DNA of 64,000 nt from Taibaiella chishuiensis (GCF_003014535.1 NZ_PYGD01000001.1:930001-994000), one strand, 5' to 3'; numbered from the stretch's first letter, positions 1 to 9,340 are shown. Program-made: numbers and translations. Notes: generated from the letters alone by a model not told the origin.

Positions 1-1
1 G

Positions 2-1387
2 TTGCCTGTAGTTACGGCTAACCCTACCCGTCACTTCTATATGGCCTCAGCATCGGCCGACAATATCCTTGCTTCGTTCTTCGACCCTGCGGGCGGACTG
101 GCTTATACGCCTGCTACCATTGTATCGGACAATACCAACCTGACCAATGTAACCGATATTGATCTCGATGCTGCGAACAACAGGCTGGTATGGACCGAGA
201 GCGCCGTGGTCGATAAGATCGTAAGTGCCGACTTCGATGGCAGCAATGTAACGGTACTGTACACCTTCCCCACCTCGGGCAGCGCGCCCAATGGCATCGC
301 TATAGGCGGCGGTAAAATGTTTTATACCGATAACGGGCTTACGGCTAAAGGCGTGTACAAGGCTACGCTTAGCGGCGGCGGAAACGTACGTATTACCGGT
401 AATGCAGGTCAGCTGGCCATGCCCAACCAGGTGCGCGATATCGAGTACTACAACAACAAGCTGTACGTGATTGCCCGCGCCACGCCAATCGGCAATTACT
501 CCGTTTACCAGATGGATACTACCGGCGCTAACCCGGTTGAAGTCGTATCTACACCCAATGTGATCCAACACTTGGAGGTAGCTGCAGGTAATGTATACTG
601 GACAGAATTAGTCAACAACAATGCGGCGCTGTATGTTAAGCCTATTGCGGGTACAACCGTTACAACACTGGCAACCGGTACCGGCCGCCAGTTCCGGGAT
701 ATTGAAGTAGACTCGGCTAACAATAAGGTATATTATATAGACCTGATGAGTGGCTCCGCCCAGCCGGCCGACCGCGCCCTGATGGCGGTACCGATGACCG
801 GCGGCAGCCCGGTTAAAGTGTTGAGCCTGCCGGAAAATTATATTACCCTGGTATCGGATATCGCCCCGACGGCACTGGCCATTACCCTGCAGGACTTCTC
901 CGGCAAGGCCCTGGCCCGTACAAACCACCTGCAATGGCAGGTAGGTAACGAAGGTCCTGGCGCCCGTTATACCCTGGAGCGCAGCGCCGATGGGACTACC
1001 TTTGCACCGCTTGCGCTTATCGCGGGTAAGGCAGCGCATCAGTACCAATACGAAGATGCCAATCCTTTGCCCGGTGTGTCTTTCTACCGCCTGCACCTGC
1101 AGGACGCAGCCGGCCAGGACAGCTATAGCAAGACAATAGCGTTGCAGCGTTCAGCTGCCATTAAGGACAATATCCTGGTTTACCCTAACCCCGTAACCGA
1201 TGTGGTTAAGGTGCTGGGCGACGAGCTGCAACTGCTCGAGTTATATAATATTATGGGACAAAAGGTCGCAGCGGTAAGCGGCGCCAACAGTCTTTCGATG
1301 GCACACCTGCCTGCTGGTATCTATAACCTGCGCATTACCCTGGCGGGTACGGAAACCGTGATCAGCCAGAGGGTAATTAAACAATAG
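2..1387 (+). CDS. Secreted YWTD-type propeller protein with T9SS sorting domain (5' truncated)
   Basis: The frame is open from the first bases of the window, so the N-terminus and any signal peptide lie outside; 461 residues are visible. The first ~280 residues hold degenerate repeats of the type D-I-D-x-D-x-x-N-x-x-V-Y-W-T-E, as in YWTD/LDL-receptor beta-propellers. Residues ~370-461 form a type IX secretion C-terminal domain: VYPNPVTD, then LYNIMGQKV, then LPAGIYNLRI, ending in VIKQ. Such proteins cross the outer membrane through the Por system and are released or anchored at the surface. Ligand and role are unknown. A strong hairpin follows, and the next gene converges on it. Confidence 0.82.
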   Translation: MPVVTANPTRHFYMASASADNILASFFDPAGGLAYTPATIVSDNTNLTNVTDIDLDAANNRLVWTESAVVDKIVSADFDGSNVTVLYTFPTSGSAPNGIAIGGGKMFYTDNGLTAKGVYKATLSGGGNVRITGNAGQLAMPNQVRDIEYYNNKLYVIARATPIGNYSVYQMDTTGANPVEVVSTPNVIQHLEVAAGNVYWTELVNNNAALYVKPIAGTTVTTLATGTGRQFRDIEVDSANNKVYYIDLMSGSAQPADRALMAVPMTGGSPVKVLSLPENYITLVSDIAPTALAITLQDFSGKALARTNHLQWQVGNEGPGARYTLERSADGTTFAPLALIAGKAAHQYQYEDANPLPGVSFYRLHLQDAAGQDSYSKTIALQRSAAIKDNILVYPNPVTDVVKVLGDELQLLELYNIMGQKVAAVSGANSLSMAHLPAGIYNLRITLAGTETVISQRVIKQ

Positions 1388-1433
1388 CATTTTGATTGCC
1401 TGGTATCATTTTGTAACCGGGTAGTAAGTAATA

Positions 1434-1467
1434 AAGCCCGCGCTGTATACAGCGCGGGCTTGTTGTT
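1434..1467. terminator. Bidirectional hairpin terminator
   Basis: A perfect 12-bp GC-rich stem (1434-1445 with 1450-1461) with a TATA loop is followed by a T-rich stretch. It sits between two convergent genes and may serve both. Confidence 0.8.
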
Positions 1468-1491
1468 TTGATACGTTTTACCTTGTATTAC

Positions 1492-3144
1492 TTAGAGATC
1501 ATCAAGAACGATCAGCTCCAGGTTGACGAGCGCATCTGCGCCGGTAATCTCAACAACAAATTGCTGGTCGGTTTGTGAAAGCGAGGTAAAGGGTAAAAGA
1601 TCAGTGCCGGTAGTTTGCCATTTTGCCACGACCCCGAAGGTGCCGCTCAGGAAAGAACCGGGTGTAGCGATCTGGTTAAAGAGCTCTTTGTATACCAGGG
1701 CAAACTGCAACGCGGAAGCCGTATAGGTGCCGTTGATGCGCAGTATGCCTACGATGCCGCCCGAGTACATCGAGCTGCCTCCCAGCAGCGGGTCGCCGCT
1801 AAAGCGTAATAAAAAGGTTTTATCTTTTAAACCGTTATAGAAGCCGGCGGCAAGATCGAAGGTATAAGTAGATACATTGCCGCTAAGCGTTGTTGCACTT
1901 TGGGGCAATACCGGCCTTCTCCTGTTGGGCCACAACGATTCGTTGGTCCGGGCGAAGGGATAAAGCTGTTCGGGAATATAGGCCAGCTGCGGTTTTTGCG
2001 GATCGGGACCAAGCGGGAAAAGATAAGGCCCGGAGTTATTGGCTACTTCGATCGCTGTTATCGACGTAGAGGCGCCGGATGCTGCAAGCATTGCCGTAAT
2101 TTTTGCCGGGTCAAATACAGTCGGCTCCGTATCGTCGTGATAGGCATGGAGCGAGCAATCGATCGCCTTACAGTCTACGAACCCGACATTGTTTTTTAGC
2201 ACCGTAAGGTTCGGTACTTTGATGAACCGTATTGCCGCAGGTTGTGCATACACAAAGCCATTGGGATCGCGGTAGATATTGCCATAGACGGCCATGCATA
2301 TGCTGTCTTTAACGATCACCGCGGTTTGCATTGGTCCTCCGCTAACAAGACCGGCGGTACCGGCAAAGTTATTGACCAGCGTAAAGCTGCCCGGCTCGCC
2401 GCCCTGCCGCAAGTTGGCCGCTTTCACATAGGCGTAGTTATTGATCCATGCCGGCTCGATGGTGCCTGCAGCCGGCGGCGCGGGCACCAGCAGGTTGTTT
2501 TCGAAGTGGAGGATACCATTAGTATTGCGTATCTGGCAGGGCCTTACCTCGATCCCTGGACCAGGTTCGGGACTATGCATTTCGCCTGCGTAGATCCAGC
2601 AATCCTTAATCGTAACGCTATCCGAAGTCAGGATATCAACAGCCATCGTATTGTTGTAAAACTTGCTGTTCATGATATTGCTAAGCGTAGATACGCTGCC
2701 CAGCAAAATGCCCTTATTGCTGCTCCGGAAAATACAGCCATCGATCACGATCCTGCTGGAGTCGAGATTGCCGCCCGGGAATTCGACGGCGGTATCGAAA
2801 GCGGTAAAAGTCATGCGTTCTATACGGACATCGTACGTGTTGGCAAAACTAAAGGCATTAAACGTTCGCTCTGCAGTCGAAGGAGGCATCAGGATGGCAT
2901 TGTCGCCGACGATCTTAATCGCCTGTGGCAATACGATCGGTGCGCTGATGATGTAAATGCCCGGTGGGAAGTAAAGCGTGGGGCCGGTTGAAAGGTAGGC
3001 CTGGCCTGTGGGGAGACTTACTGTCTGTGTCAGGCTTACAACGGCTGCTACGGCATCCTGGATCTTGACGGTATCGTCTGTTGATCCGTTGCCGGTTGCG
3101 CCGTAGTCTTTTACATTGATCGATAAAATGGGGGTTAATGACAT
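1492..3144 (-). CDS. Pectate-lyase-superfamily beta-helix protein without signal peptide
   Basis: 550 residues. The N-terminus carries the motif V-K-D-Y-G-A-T-G-N-G-S-T-D-D-T at residues ~11-25, followed by LYFPPGIYII. This is the opening of the pectate-lyase-3/rhamnogalacturonase-like right-handed beta-helix family, also seen in phage tail spikes. Middle repeats such as VRIERMTF, IVIDGCIF and VTIKDCWIY are beta-helix coils. The last ~150 residues look like a separate beta-rich domain. No signal peptide or T9SS tail is visible, which is unusual for a Bacteroidota polysaccharide lyase. Catalytic residues cannot be assigned, so it may be a binding or structural protein rather than an enzyme. 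Confidence 0.65.
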   Translation of the reverse strand: MSLTPILSINVKDYGATGNGSTDDTVKIQDAVAAVVSLTQTVSLPTGQAYLSTGPTLYFPPGIYIISAPIVLPQAIKIVGDNAILMPPSTAERTFNAFSFANTYDVRIERMTFTAFDTAVEFPGGNLDSSRIVIDGCIFRSSNKGILLGSVSTLSNIMNSKFYNNTMAVDILTSDSVTIKDCWIYAGEMHSPEPGPGIEVRPCQIRNTNGILHFENNLLVPAPPAAGTIEPAWINNYAYVKAANLRQGGEPGSFTLVNNFAGTAGLVSGGPMQTAVIVKDSICMAVYGNIYRDPNGFVYAQPAAIRFIKVPNLTVLKNNVGFVDCKAIDCSLHAYHDDTEPTVFDPAKITAMLAASGASTSITAIEVANNSGPYLFPLGPDPQKPQLAYIPEQLYPFARTNESLWPNRRRPVLPQSATTLSGNVSTYTFDLAAGFYNGLKDKTFLLRFSGDPLLGGSSMYSGGIVGILRINGTYTASALQFALVYKELFNQIATPGSFLSGTFGVVAKWQTTGTDLLPFTSLSQTDQQFVVEITGADALVNLELIVLDDL

Positions 3145-3754
3145 GGTGAGATAGATTTAAGGGTTATGATAGGTTGGGTTTTGCGTTCACTGTTTTTTTC
3201 GTTTCGGGGAAGGTAGCGGCCAGTTGCTGTTGAAGCAGCTTTCCAGGGTCCGCGTTGCAAATAGGGGAGCAAGGTAAAACTCCCGGGGCCGGTTGTTCGT
3301 GGTTGTGGTGTAGCTTAGCAAGTGAAGGTGCTATGCTCCTTTGTTGGAGCGTAAGACTTGTCACCTGTTGTTGTTTTCCATAGGCTTTTCATTTTAGTGA
3401 TGAAGTTGGTAAACAAAATTATTGTGCGCAAGCGCCAATACACGACGTTGCCGGGCTGGTTCAGCATTGTGCTTTTTACAGCATAGCTGTGCATGTAACA
3501 CTTCGTTGTTCCGGCGGAATGAAGCAGGCTCGGGGATTCCGGGAAATTTTCTCAAACGATAACAGCGGTGCAATGGAGTCACAAAACAGGTGTTTATACG
3601 GGGTTGTATGCATAAATAATTAATTTTCTTTGTGTCCTATCCTTGTGGTACGCAACAAAAAGAAGGCAGGCCGATACACACAGAGGGAAGTTTTAGCCTA
3701 CTGAGGTTATGCCTGCAGCGAGAAAATTTTTTCATCTTCAAAACAAGCAACCCT
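3145..3754. other. Gene-poor interval
   Basis: About 610 bases between the divergent beta-helix gene and the small orphan gene. Short open frames exist on the minus strand (3164-3364, 3394-3582), but their translations are low-complexity and lack family features. A near-match to the -7 element (TTTCTTTG, 3623-3630) could serve the downstream gene, leaving a ~118-base leader. Nothing else is recognisable. Confidence 0.5.
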
Positions 3755-4123
3755 ATGTCAAACGGAGTAACACTCAAATTTGCCAAGGACGCAACAGCGG
3801 CCTGGCGTGCGTTTTATGCACAAAACGTTGGCGTCCCTGTCAACGATGCTTTCCGCGGGTTCTGGATCCCCATCAACGACTTAAAGTCGATAACCGATAT
3901 GGCCAACAGTGGCGGGATTAATGGTGCAAGAATATACCTGGCAAAGGGCACGGTTACGGATCCCGACCTGATTCATGTATTCATAGTGCCCACGGTGCCC
4001 GAAGTAGACAGCAATGATCAACCTTTTGATGCCGATATCTGGGAGATCAATGGTGTAAGCACCATCTATGATTTTACCACGCCTTGTCCTGCTCAATGTG
4101 ACCTGACCAGTCCTTTGTACTAG
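3755..4123 (+). CDS. Small orphan protein, unknown function
   Basis: 122 residues from the ATG at 3755. The frame is open upstream to 3632, but that extension is arginine- and cysteine-rich and looks untranslated, whereas the protein from MSNGVTLKF onward has normal composition. It is predicted cytoplasmic: no signal peptide or membrane segment. Visible features are FRGFWIPINDLKSI, a glycine-rich NSGGINGARIYL segment, a hydrophobic HVFIVPTV strand and a C-terminal C-P-A-Q-C pair. I do not recognise the family. The neighbours are the tail-spike-like beta-helix protein and a repeat array, so it lies in an accessory region. Confidence 0.6.
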   Translation: MSNGVTLKFAKDATAAWRAFYAQNVGVPVNDAFRGFWIPINDLKSITDMANSGGINGARIYLAKGTVTDPDLIHVFIVPTVPEVDSNDQPFDADIWEINGVSTIYDFTTPCPAQCDLTSPLY

Positions 4124-4745
4124 AGACCTAAGGGGCGCCTGTTTTTTTTGCCAAGGGGGATGTTGAAATGTTGGGTGGGCGCAGGTTGCAGCGCTCCGGG
4201 GGACTTTTATGTCTAAGGACGCCGGCAGGATGATTTAGGGGAAGCGGAAAGGTTCGGGGGCCAGATTAAAGATACCTTGTGTTTCATCTTATTTCTTCTA
4301 TAAGGGACGCTTTATAAACTTGAGCACTAAAAGATAGAGCAGCCAATAACCCGCAGCAGTGAGATTGATTAAAGCCGTGGTCTGGTCCTTTGCAGTATAC
4401 ATCGCGGGGAAGAGCGCTTTTTGAGGCCTGACAAAGCGATTCGTTTAATCCAGGCATATTTCCTGGATCACAATCATCCGCTAGGGCTTGATATTGTAGT
4501 ACATTTATCTATCCTGGATAGCTTAGGCGTTCCCTATCTATTTCCTTTGAATAAATAACATAGGAACACAGCTGCAGGCTCTATTTTAATACCTGTCAGA
4601 AATTTCGCTTGATCCATGATTTATAAGATCTTTGAAATGTGTAGGAAGCCGCGATGTGTATTTTGTGTGATGTGTTGTAGCGTGCCGCTGCGAAAAAAAT
4701 GAAACCGGCACTTATCGAAGATCAATCATTTTGCCGGTGGAGCAA
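4124..4745. other. Gene-poor interval before the repeat array
   Basis: About 620 bases with no convincing gene. A T-run after a short GC palindrome at ~4130-4150 may terminate the preceding gene. A frame near 4410-4557 reads as plausible protein but has no start codon and no recognised similarity; it may be a gene remnant. Confidence 0.45.
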
Positions 4746-5434
4746 GCGAGATGATTTCATGATCGCTTGATGGGGGAGACCAGTATAAGAAAATGCCCTG
4801 GTCGCTATGCTCCCGGGTATTTTTATTTTCATGCGCTTTTAAAGCAGGCTTTCTGTGGAGCGCGAGATGATTTTCATGATCGCTTGATGGGGGAGACCAG
4901 CATAAGAAAATGCCCTGGTCGCTATGCTCCCGGGTATTTTTATTTTCATGCGCTTTTAAAGCAGGCTTTCTGTGGAGCAAGCGAGATGATTTTCATGATC
5001 GCTTAAAGGGGGAGACCAGCATAAGAAAATGCCCTGGTCGCTATACTCCCGGGTATTTTTATTTTCATGCGCTTTTAAAGCCTGCTTTTGTGGAGCGCGA
5101 GATGATTTCATGATCGCTTGATGGGGGAGGCTACAGTAAAAAATAAATTGCCTGCCGCATAGATGGCGGCAGGCAATTTTCATTTTTCTACTCTTGTAAA
5201 AGGATTTTCAATCGTCGTAAAATGAAAATTGCCCTTAAAAAGGGCAATTCATTTTTTACTGGCGGAGACGGCGAGATGATTTCATGATCGCTTAAAGGGG
5301 GAGACCAGCATAAGAAAATGCCCTGGTCGCTATGCTCCCGGGTATTTTTATTTTCATATGCTTTTAAAGCAGGCTTTCGGTGGAGCGCGAGATGATTTCA
5401 TGATCGCTTGATGGGGGATGCTACAGTAAAAAAT

Positions 5435-5469
5435 AAATTGCCTGCCGCATAGATGGCGGCAGGCAATTT
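5435..5469. terminator. Hairpin in repeat unit B
   Basis: A 14-bp perfect stem (5435-5448 with 5456-5469) with a 7-base loop. On the minus strand it is followed by a T-rich run, so it could back up termination of tRNA-Ser. The same hairpin recurs in the other B unit at ~5145-5179. Confidence 0.65.
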
Positions 5470-5506
5470 TCATTTTTCTACTTTTGTAAAAGGATTTTCA
5501 ATCGTC

Positions 5507-5539
5507 GTAAAATGAAAATTGCCCTTAAAAAGGGCAATT
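5507..5539 (-). terminator. Terminator of tRNA-Ser
   Basis: A 10-bp stem (5517-5526 with 5530-5539) with a 3-base loop. On the minus strand it lies 10 bases beyond the tRNA 3' end and is followed by TTCATTTT. It is duplicated in the first B unit at ~5227-5249. Confidence 0.7.
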
Positions 5540-5549
5540 CATTTTTTAC

Positions 5550-5639
5550 TGGCGGAGACGGCGAGATTCGAACTCGCGATACAGTTTCCCGTATACACAC
5601 TTTCCAGGCGTGCTCCTTCAACCACTCGGACACGTCTCC
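5550..5639 (-). tRNA. tRNA-Ser (anticodon GGA)
   Basis: 90 bases including an encoded CCA (complement of 5550-5552). The 7-bp acceptor pairs GGAGACG with CGTCTCC, with a G discriminator. The anticodon arm reads CTGGAAA, giving GGA. There is a long variable arm, as expected for class II tRNA-Ser, and the T-arm contains GTTCGAATC. The 3' flank is the B unit of the adjoining repeat array, and the last ~17 bases of the tRNA are duplicated 290 bp away. Confidence 0.96.
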
Positions 5640-5649
5640 ATTGGGGCAG

Positions 5650-5657
5650 CAAAAGTA
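5650..5657 (-). promoter_or_regulatory. -7 element for tRNA-Ser
   Basis: The minus strand reads TACTTTTG, a perfect TAnnTTTG, 10 bases upstream of the mature tRNA 5' end. The region further upstream is A/T-rich but has no clear TTTG at the usual distance. Confidence 0.65.
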
Positions 5658-5786
5658 CAAAAAAAATTTAAAAATCAGAAATTTTCAAAACATAGATTAA
5701 ACTTATTGTCTCAGAAATTGTCATTAGGGCCGTTCCCTATTGCGTTTGCGGGTCATTCTGTTAATCTAATAACAAAAAATTAACCA

Positions 5787-5821
5787 TTGGCGCCCTTTTA
5801 ACATTATAGGGGCTAATATTG
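5787..5821 (+). promoter_or_regulatory. Possible promoter of the susC-like gene
   Basis: TTG at 5787-5789 lies ~24 bases before TAATATTG (5814-5821), which matches TAnnTTTG at 7 of 8 positions. It would give a ~45-base leader. Confidence 0.4.
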
Positions 5822-5872
5822 CCTTTTGTATAGAAACGATTTTTAGGATAATAACCGAACAGCCATAAGATT

Positions 5873-8800
5873 ATGCAAAGAATAGCTCTATTTTTATTCC
5901 TTTCTTTTTTCACGGTCCATACTTTGCAGGCACAGGATACGCTTAAAACGGCTCCCGCTGCAGATACTACGGAAAGCATCACGCCTCCCGATGCTCCACC
6001 GCCGATAGAGTTGTCGCAGGTCGGCGATTCCACAAAGACCGCTACAGATACCAGTGCCATACAGGTTGCCGCAGATTCCACCAAACCAGCTGCCGATTCG
6101 GTAGTGGTGGTGGATACGGCCGGTAAGGTAGAAGTAACAACACAGTCTGACACGAAGCAGGACCAGCTGACCGGTATCGTGTTTGAAAAAGACGGCGTTA
6201 CCCCGGTGCCCGGCGCTACGGTACAGTGGGTCAAGAACCCGATCAATACCCTTACGGATGCCGATGGTAACTTCGCTATAGAAAGAAGAAAAGAAGGCGG
6301 CTTGCTGACCATCTCTTCGGTAGGTTATTCCACCCAACGCATTCATGTACAACCCGGGCAGAACGGGCTTAAGGTAACCCTGGGCCTGAGCGCTACCACC
6401 AAGATCGACGAAGTGGTGGTTACGGCACTGGGCGCACAACGCAATACACGAAGCCTGGGCTACTCGGTACAACAGCTGGAAGGCCGTACCATACAGGAAG
6501 CCAAAGAGGTAAACTATATCAATGCCCTGCAGGGTAAACTTGCGGGTGTGCAGATCAATAACGCCAGCGGTTCTATGGGCGGTTCGGCCAAGGTAACCAT
6601 CAGGGGCGTTAAATCGATAACCGGCGACAACAATGCCCTGTTTATCGTGGATGGCGTGCCGATGGCCAATATGAATTTAAACAACAGTACACAGGGTACC
6701 GGCGGCGGCGGTTATGATTATGGTAACCCCGCGCAGCTGATCAACCCTAATGATGTAGATAATATATCGGTGCTGAAAGGCGCTGCTGCTACAGCATTGT
6801 ATGGCAGCCGCGGACAAAACGGCGTTATCTATATCACTACGAAATCGGGCAAAGGCTCCGGCCCGCTTACGGTTAACTACGATCTGAACCTGCAGATCAG
6901 CAAGGTATCGTTATTGCCCAAATACCAGAATAAATACGGGGGCGGTAGCGATGGTACTTTTTCGAAACTGTATTATAACGACAATCCCGGCGCCTTCGGT
7001 CCCAATGGCGGTACCTATAACGATAATGACGGCAAGGGTAGCTACGACCTGTTGCCGCAATACAGTGCGGATGAATCCTGGGGCCCGGCCCTCGACGGGC
7101 GCAATGTGCGTCATTACTGGTCCTGGGATCAAAATAAAGGCAATCCCTTTTTCGGACAGTCGGCGCCCTGGAGCCCCAACCCGAATAATGTACGCGACTT
7201 CTTCCAGACCGGCGTAACGATGTCCAACAACGTATCGGTATCGAGCGGTAATGATAAAGGTTCGATCCGCTTCTCCCTCGGACAGACCAAACAGAATTTT
7301 ATCTACCCGGGCAGCCATCTCGACCGTGTATTTATGGGACTCAATACGAACTACCAGTTTACCGACCGTCTTTCTTTCAGCGGAAGTTTTAACTATATTC
7401 TCGATAAAGCCAAAGGCCGCGCAGGTACCGGCTTTTTCGGCACGAACCCCATGCTGCAGTTTACCATGTACGGGCAGCGCCAGTTGGACAATAACCGGCT
7501 GAAAGACTATAAATATGCCGATGGTACCGAACAGAGCTGGAACCGTACCAGCTGGGATAACCCGGTGCCGGTATCGGCACAAAACCCTTACTGGAACCAG
7601 TACGAAAATTATAACACTGACCGCAATGACCGTTATTATGGCAATGCGGGTTTCAGTTATAAGATCACGGATTGGCTTACGGCCGATGCGCGCGTATTCT
7701 CCGACTTCCTGACGCATATCGATGAAGTACGCAGCGCCAAAGGACTTTTTGTAGGTGGTTATACCCGTCGCGATCTTACCTATAATGAAAATAACTACCA
7801 GGCAACCCTGAATGTGAATAAGAGTTTTGCCCATGATAAACTGAACCTCGAAGCCATTGCAGGCGGAAATATCTTAAACATCCGGTCGAGCACCACTACA
7901 GGCAATGCCAACGGCGGCCTGATGAGCCCGGGCGTTTATGTATTACAGAACTCCGTACTGCCGGCTACCATCCTTAATGCTTATGGAAACAAACAGGTGA
8001 ACTCGCTGTTTGCAACGGCTACCCTGGGTTATGATAAACTGATCTACCTGACGCTTACCGGCCGTAACGACTGGGCCTCTTCCCTGAAGCAAACCGGTAA
8101 CTTCTCCTATTTCTATCCTTCGGCAGCTACTTCCTTTATCTTTTCCGAGCTGATCCCGAAGAACAAATGGCTCACCTTTGGTAAGGCCCGCCTTTCGTAT
8201 GCCATGGTGGGTAATGATGCGGCGGCTTACAGCGTATCGCGCAACTTCGATTTCGTGGCGCCCTTTGGTTCCTACCCGCTGCAAACCACGCCCGACCTGC
8301 TTTTCAATTCCAAGCTGAAACCCGAGCTGTCGCGCGAATTTGAGGGTGGTCTCGATCTTCGTTTCCTCAACGACCGTATTGGTGTAGGCATTACGTATTA
8401 CAACCGTAATACCACCAACCAGATCTGGTCGATACAGCTGCCTCCCGAATCGGGGTATAGTTCCAAGATCGTGAACGGCGGTAATGTACAGAACAAAGGT
8501 ATCGAGCTCAGCATCAATGCCACACCGGTTATTGCGGGCGCTTTTACCTGGGAAACCTCCCTCAACTTTTCGAAGAACAAGAATAAAGTGATCGACCTGA
8601 ATAGTAACGATGAAAGCATCAGCGGTACGGAGATGGTGATCGTGGGTACCGAACGCCGTACACAACGCGTATCGATGGTGGCGATGAAAGGCATGCCGCT
8701 GGGTACTATTATCGGTACGGATTATAAGTACGACAATAACGGCAACAGGATCGTAATGCCGAACGGGCAATATGATGTAACCACCAAATCGGTAGTGATC

Positions 8801-9340
8801 GGCGATGCGAATCCCGATTTCATCGGCGGTTTTTCCAATACTTTCTCTTACAAAGGCATTTATCTTTCTGCCCTGGTCGATTTCCAGAAAGGCGGTAATT
8901 TCTTCTCTTATACTAACCTGTATGGTAATAAATCCGGCCTGCTGGAAGAGACCGCTGCAGACGGCATCCGGGAGAACGGCGTGGTTAACCCCGGCGTACA
9001 GGCCGATGGTACACCGAATACTGTAGTGATCAGCGCTAAAGACCATTTCAACTTCGATGGTGGTAACCGTATCAGCAAGGCCAACCTGTACGATGCCAGC
9101 TTTATTTATCTACGCGAGGTGCGCCTGGGCTGGAACCTGCCCGACGCCTGGTTGCGTAAAACGAAAATGCAGTCGGCCCGCCTGTCGCTGGTAGGCCGTA
9201 ACCTGTGGCTGATCCATAGCAATGCACCTAATGTAGATCCCTCCAATATCGGTAACTCCATTGGTAATTCAATGGGATTCGAAGGCGGTGGTTTGCCTCC
9301 TGTACGCAGTTATGGCATTAACCTTAATATCAACTTCTGA
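5873..9340 (+). CDS. SusC/RagA-family TonB-linked outer membrane transporter
   Basis: 1155 residues. A signal peptide (1-20) ends at LQA-Q. Residues 21-96 are an unusual acidic/Thr/Ala/Pro linker with repeated DSTK and AADS motifs. Residues 98-172 are a carboxypeptidase-regulatory-like domain (GIVFEKDG..PVPGATV..DADGNF). IDEVVVTALG at ~178-187 starts the plug domain, which includes LFIVDGVPM and VLKGAAATALYGSRG. The rest is a 22-strand-type barrel ending in aromatic NINF. It imports a large ligand through the outer membrane with its SusD partner encoded 50 bases downstream. No glycoside hydrolase, peptidase or regulator is nearby, so the substrate is unknown. Confidence 0.95.
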   Translation: MQRIALFLFLSFFTVHTLQAQDTLKTAPAADTTESITPPDAPPPIELSQVGDSTKTATDTSAIQVAADSTKPAADSVVVVDTAGKVEVTTQSDTKQDQLTGIVFEKDGVTPVPGATVQWVKNPINTLTDADGNFAIERRKEGGLLTISSVGYSTQRIHVQPGQNGLKVTLGLSATTKIDEVVVTALGAQRNTRSLGYSVQQLEGRTIQEAKEVNYINALQGKLAGVQINNASGSMGGSAKVTIRGVKSITGDNNALFIVDGVPMANMNLNNSTQGTGGGGYDYGNPAQLINPNDVDNISVLKGAAATALYGSRGQNGVIYITTKSGKGSGPLTVNYDLNLQISKVSLLPKYQNKYGGGSDGTFSKLYYNDNPGAFGPNGGTYNDNDGKGSYDLLPQYSADESWGPALDGRNVRHYWSWDQNKGNPFFGQSAPWSPNPNNVRDFFQTGVTMSNNVSVSSGNDKGSIRFSLGQTKQNFIYPGSHLDRVFMGLNTNYQFTDRLSFSGSFNYILDKAKGRAGTGFFGTNPMLQFTMYGQRQLDNNRLKDYKYADGTEQSWNRTSWDNPVPVSAQNPYWNQYENYNTDRNDRYYGNAGFSYKITDWLTADARVFSDFLTHIDEVRSAKGLFVGGYTRRDLTYNENNYQATLNVNKSFAHDKLNLEAIAGGNILNIRSSTTTGNANGGLMSPGVYVLQNSVLPATILNAYGNKQVNSLFATATLGYDKLIYLTLTGRNDWASSLKQTGNFSYFYPSAATSFIFSELIPKNKWLTFGKARLSYAMVGNDAAAYSVSRNFDFVAPFGSYPLQTTPDLLFNSKLKPELSREFEGGLDLRFLNDRIGVGITYYNRNTTNQIWSIQLPPESGYSSKIVNGGNVQNKGIELSINATPVIAGAFTWETSLNFSKNKNKVIDLNSNDESISGTEMVIVGTERRTQRVSMVAMKGMPLGTIIGTDYKYDNNGNRIVMPNGQYDVTTKSVVIGDANPDFIGGFSNTFSYKGIYLSALVDFQKGGNFFSYTNLYGNKSGLLEETAADGIRENGVVNPGVQADGTPNTVVISAKDHFNFDGGNRISKANLYDASFIYLREVRLGWNLPDAWLRKTKMQSARLSLVGRNLWLIHSNAPNVDPSNIGNSIGNSMGFEGGGLPPVRSYGINLNINF

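Larger units (their letters stand above)
4746..5560. repeat. Composite tandem repeat array abutting tRNA-Ser
   Basis: Two repeat units share the first ~35 bases, beginning GCGAGATGAT. Unit A (116-119 bp) occurs at 4746-4861, 4862-4980, 4981-5096 and 5271-5386. Unit B (174 bp) occurs at 5097-5270 and 5387-5560. The order is A-A-A-B-A-B-tRNA, so the A+B pair (290 bp) is itself duplicated (4981-5270 and 5271-5560). Unit A contains a 9-bp imperfect hairpin with a T-rich tail. Unit B contains two strong terminator-like hairpins and ends with the last ~17 bases of the tRNA-Ser gene (5260-5276 copies 5550-5566). The array therefore looks like duplicated tRNA 3' flank. Open frames here are repeats, not genes. 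Confidence 0.9.

Noticed and set aside
4410-4557. Protein-like frame ending in VPYLFPLNK
   Set aside because: No start codon, no recognised similarity and too short to support; kept only as a possible remnant in the interval description.
4726-5183. Open frames of 60-84 codons on both strands across the repeat array
   Set aside because: They are translations of the tandem repeat units, repeat internally at the unit length, and have no start or codon signal of their own.
4746-5560. CRISPR array
   Set aside because: The units are 116-174 bp and contiguous, with no unique spacers between short repeats and no cas genes nearby.
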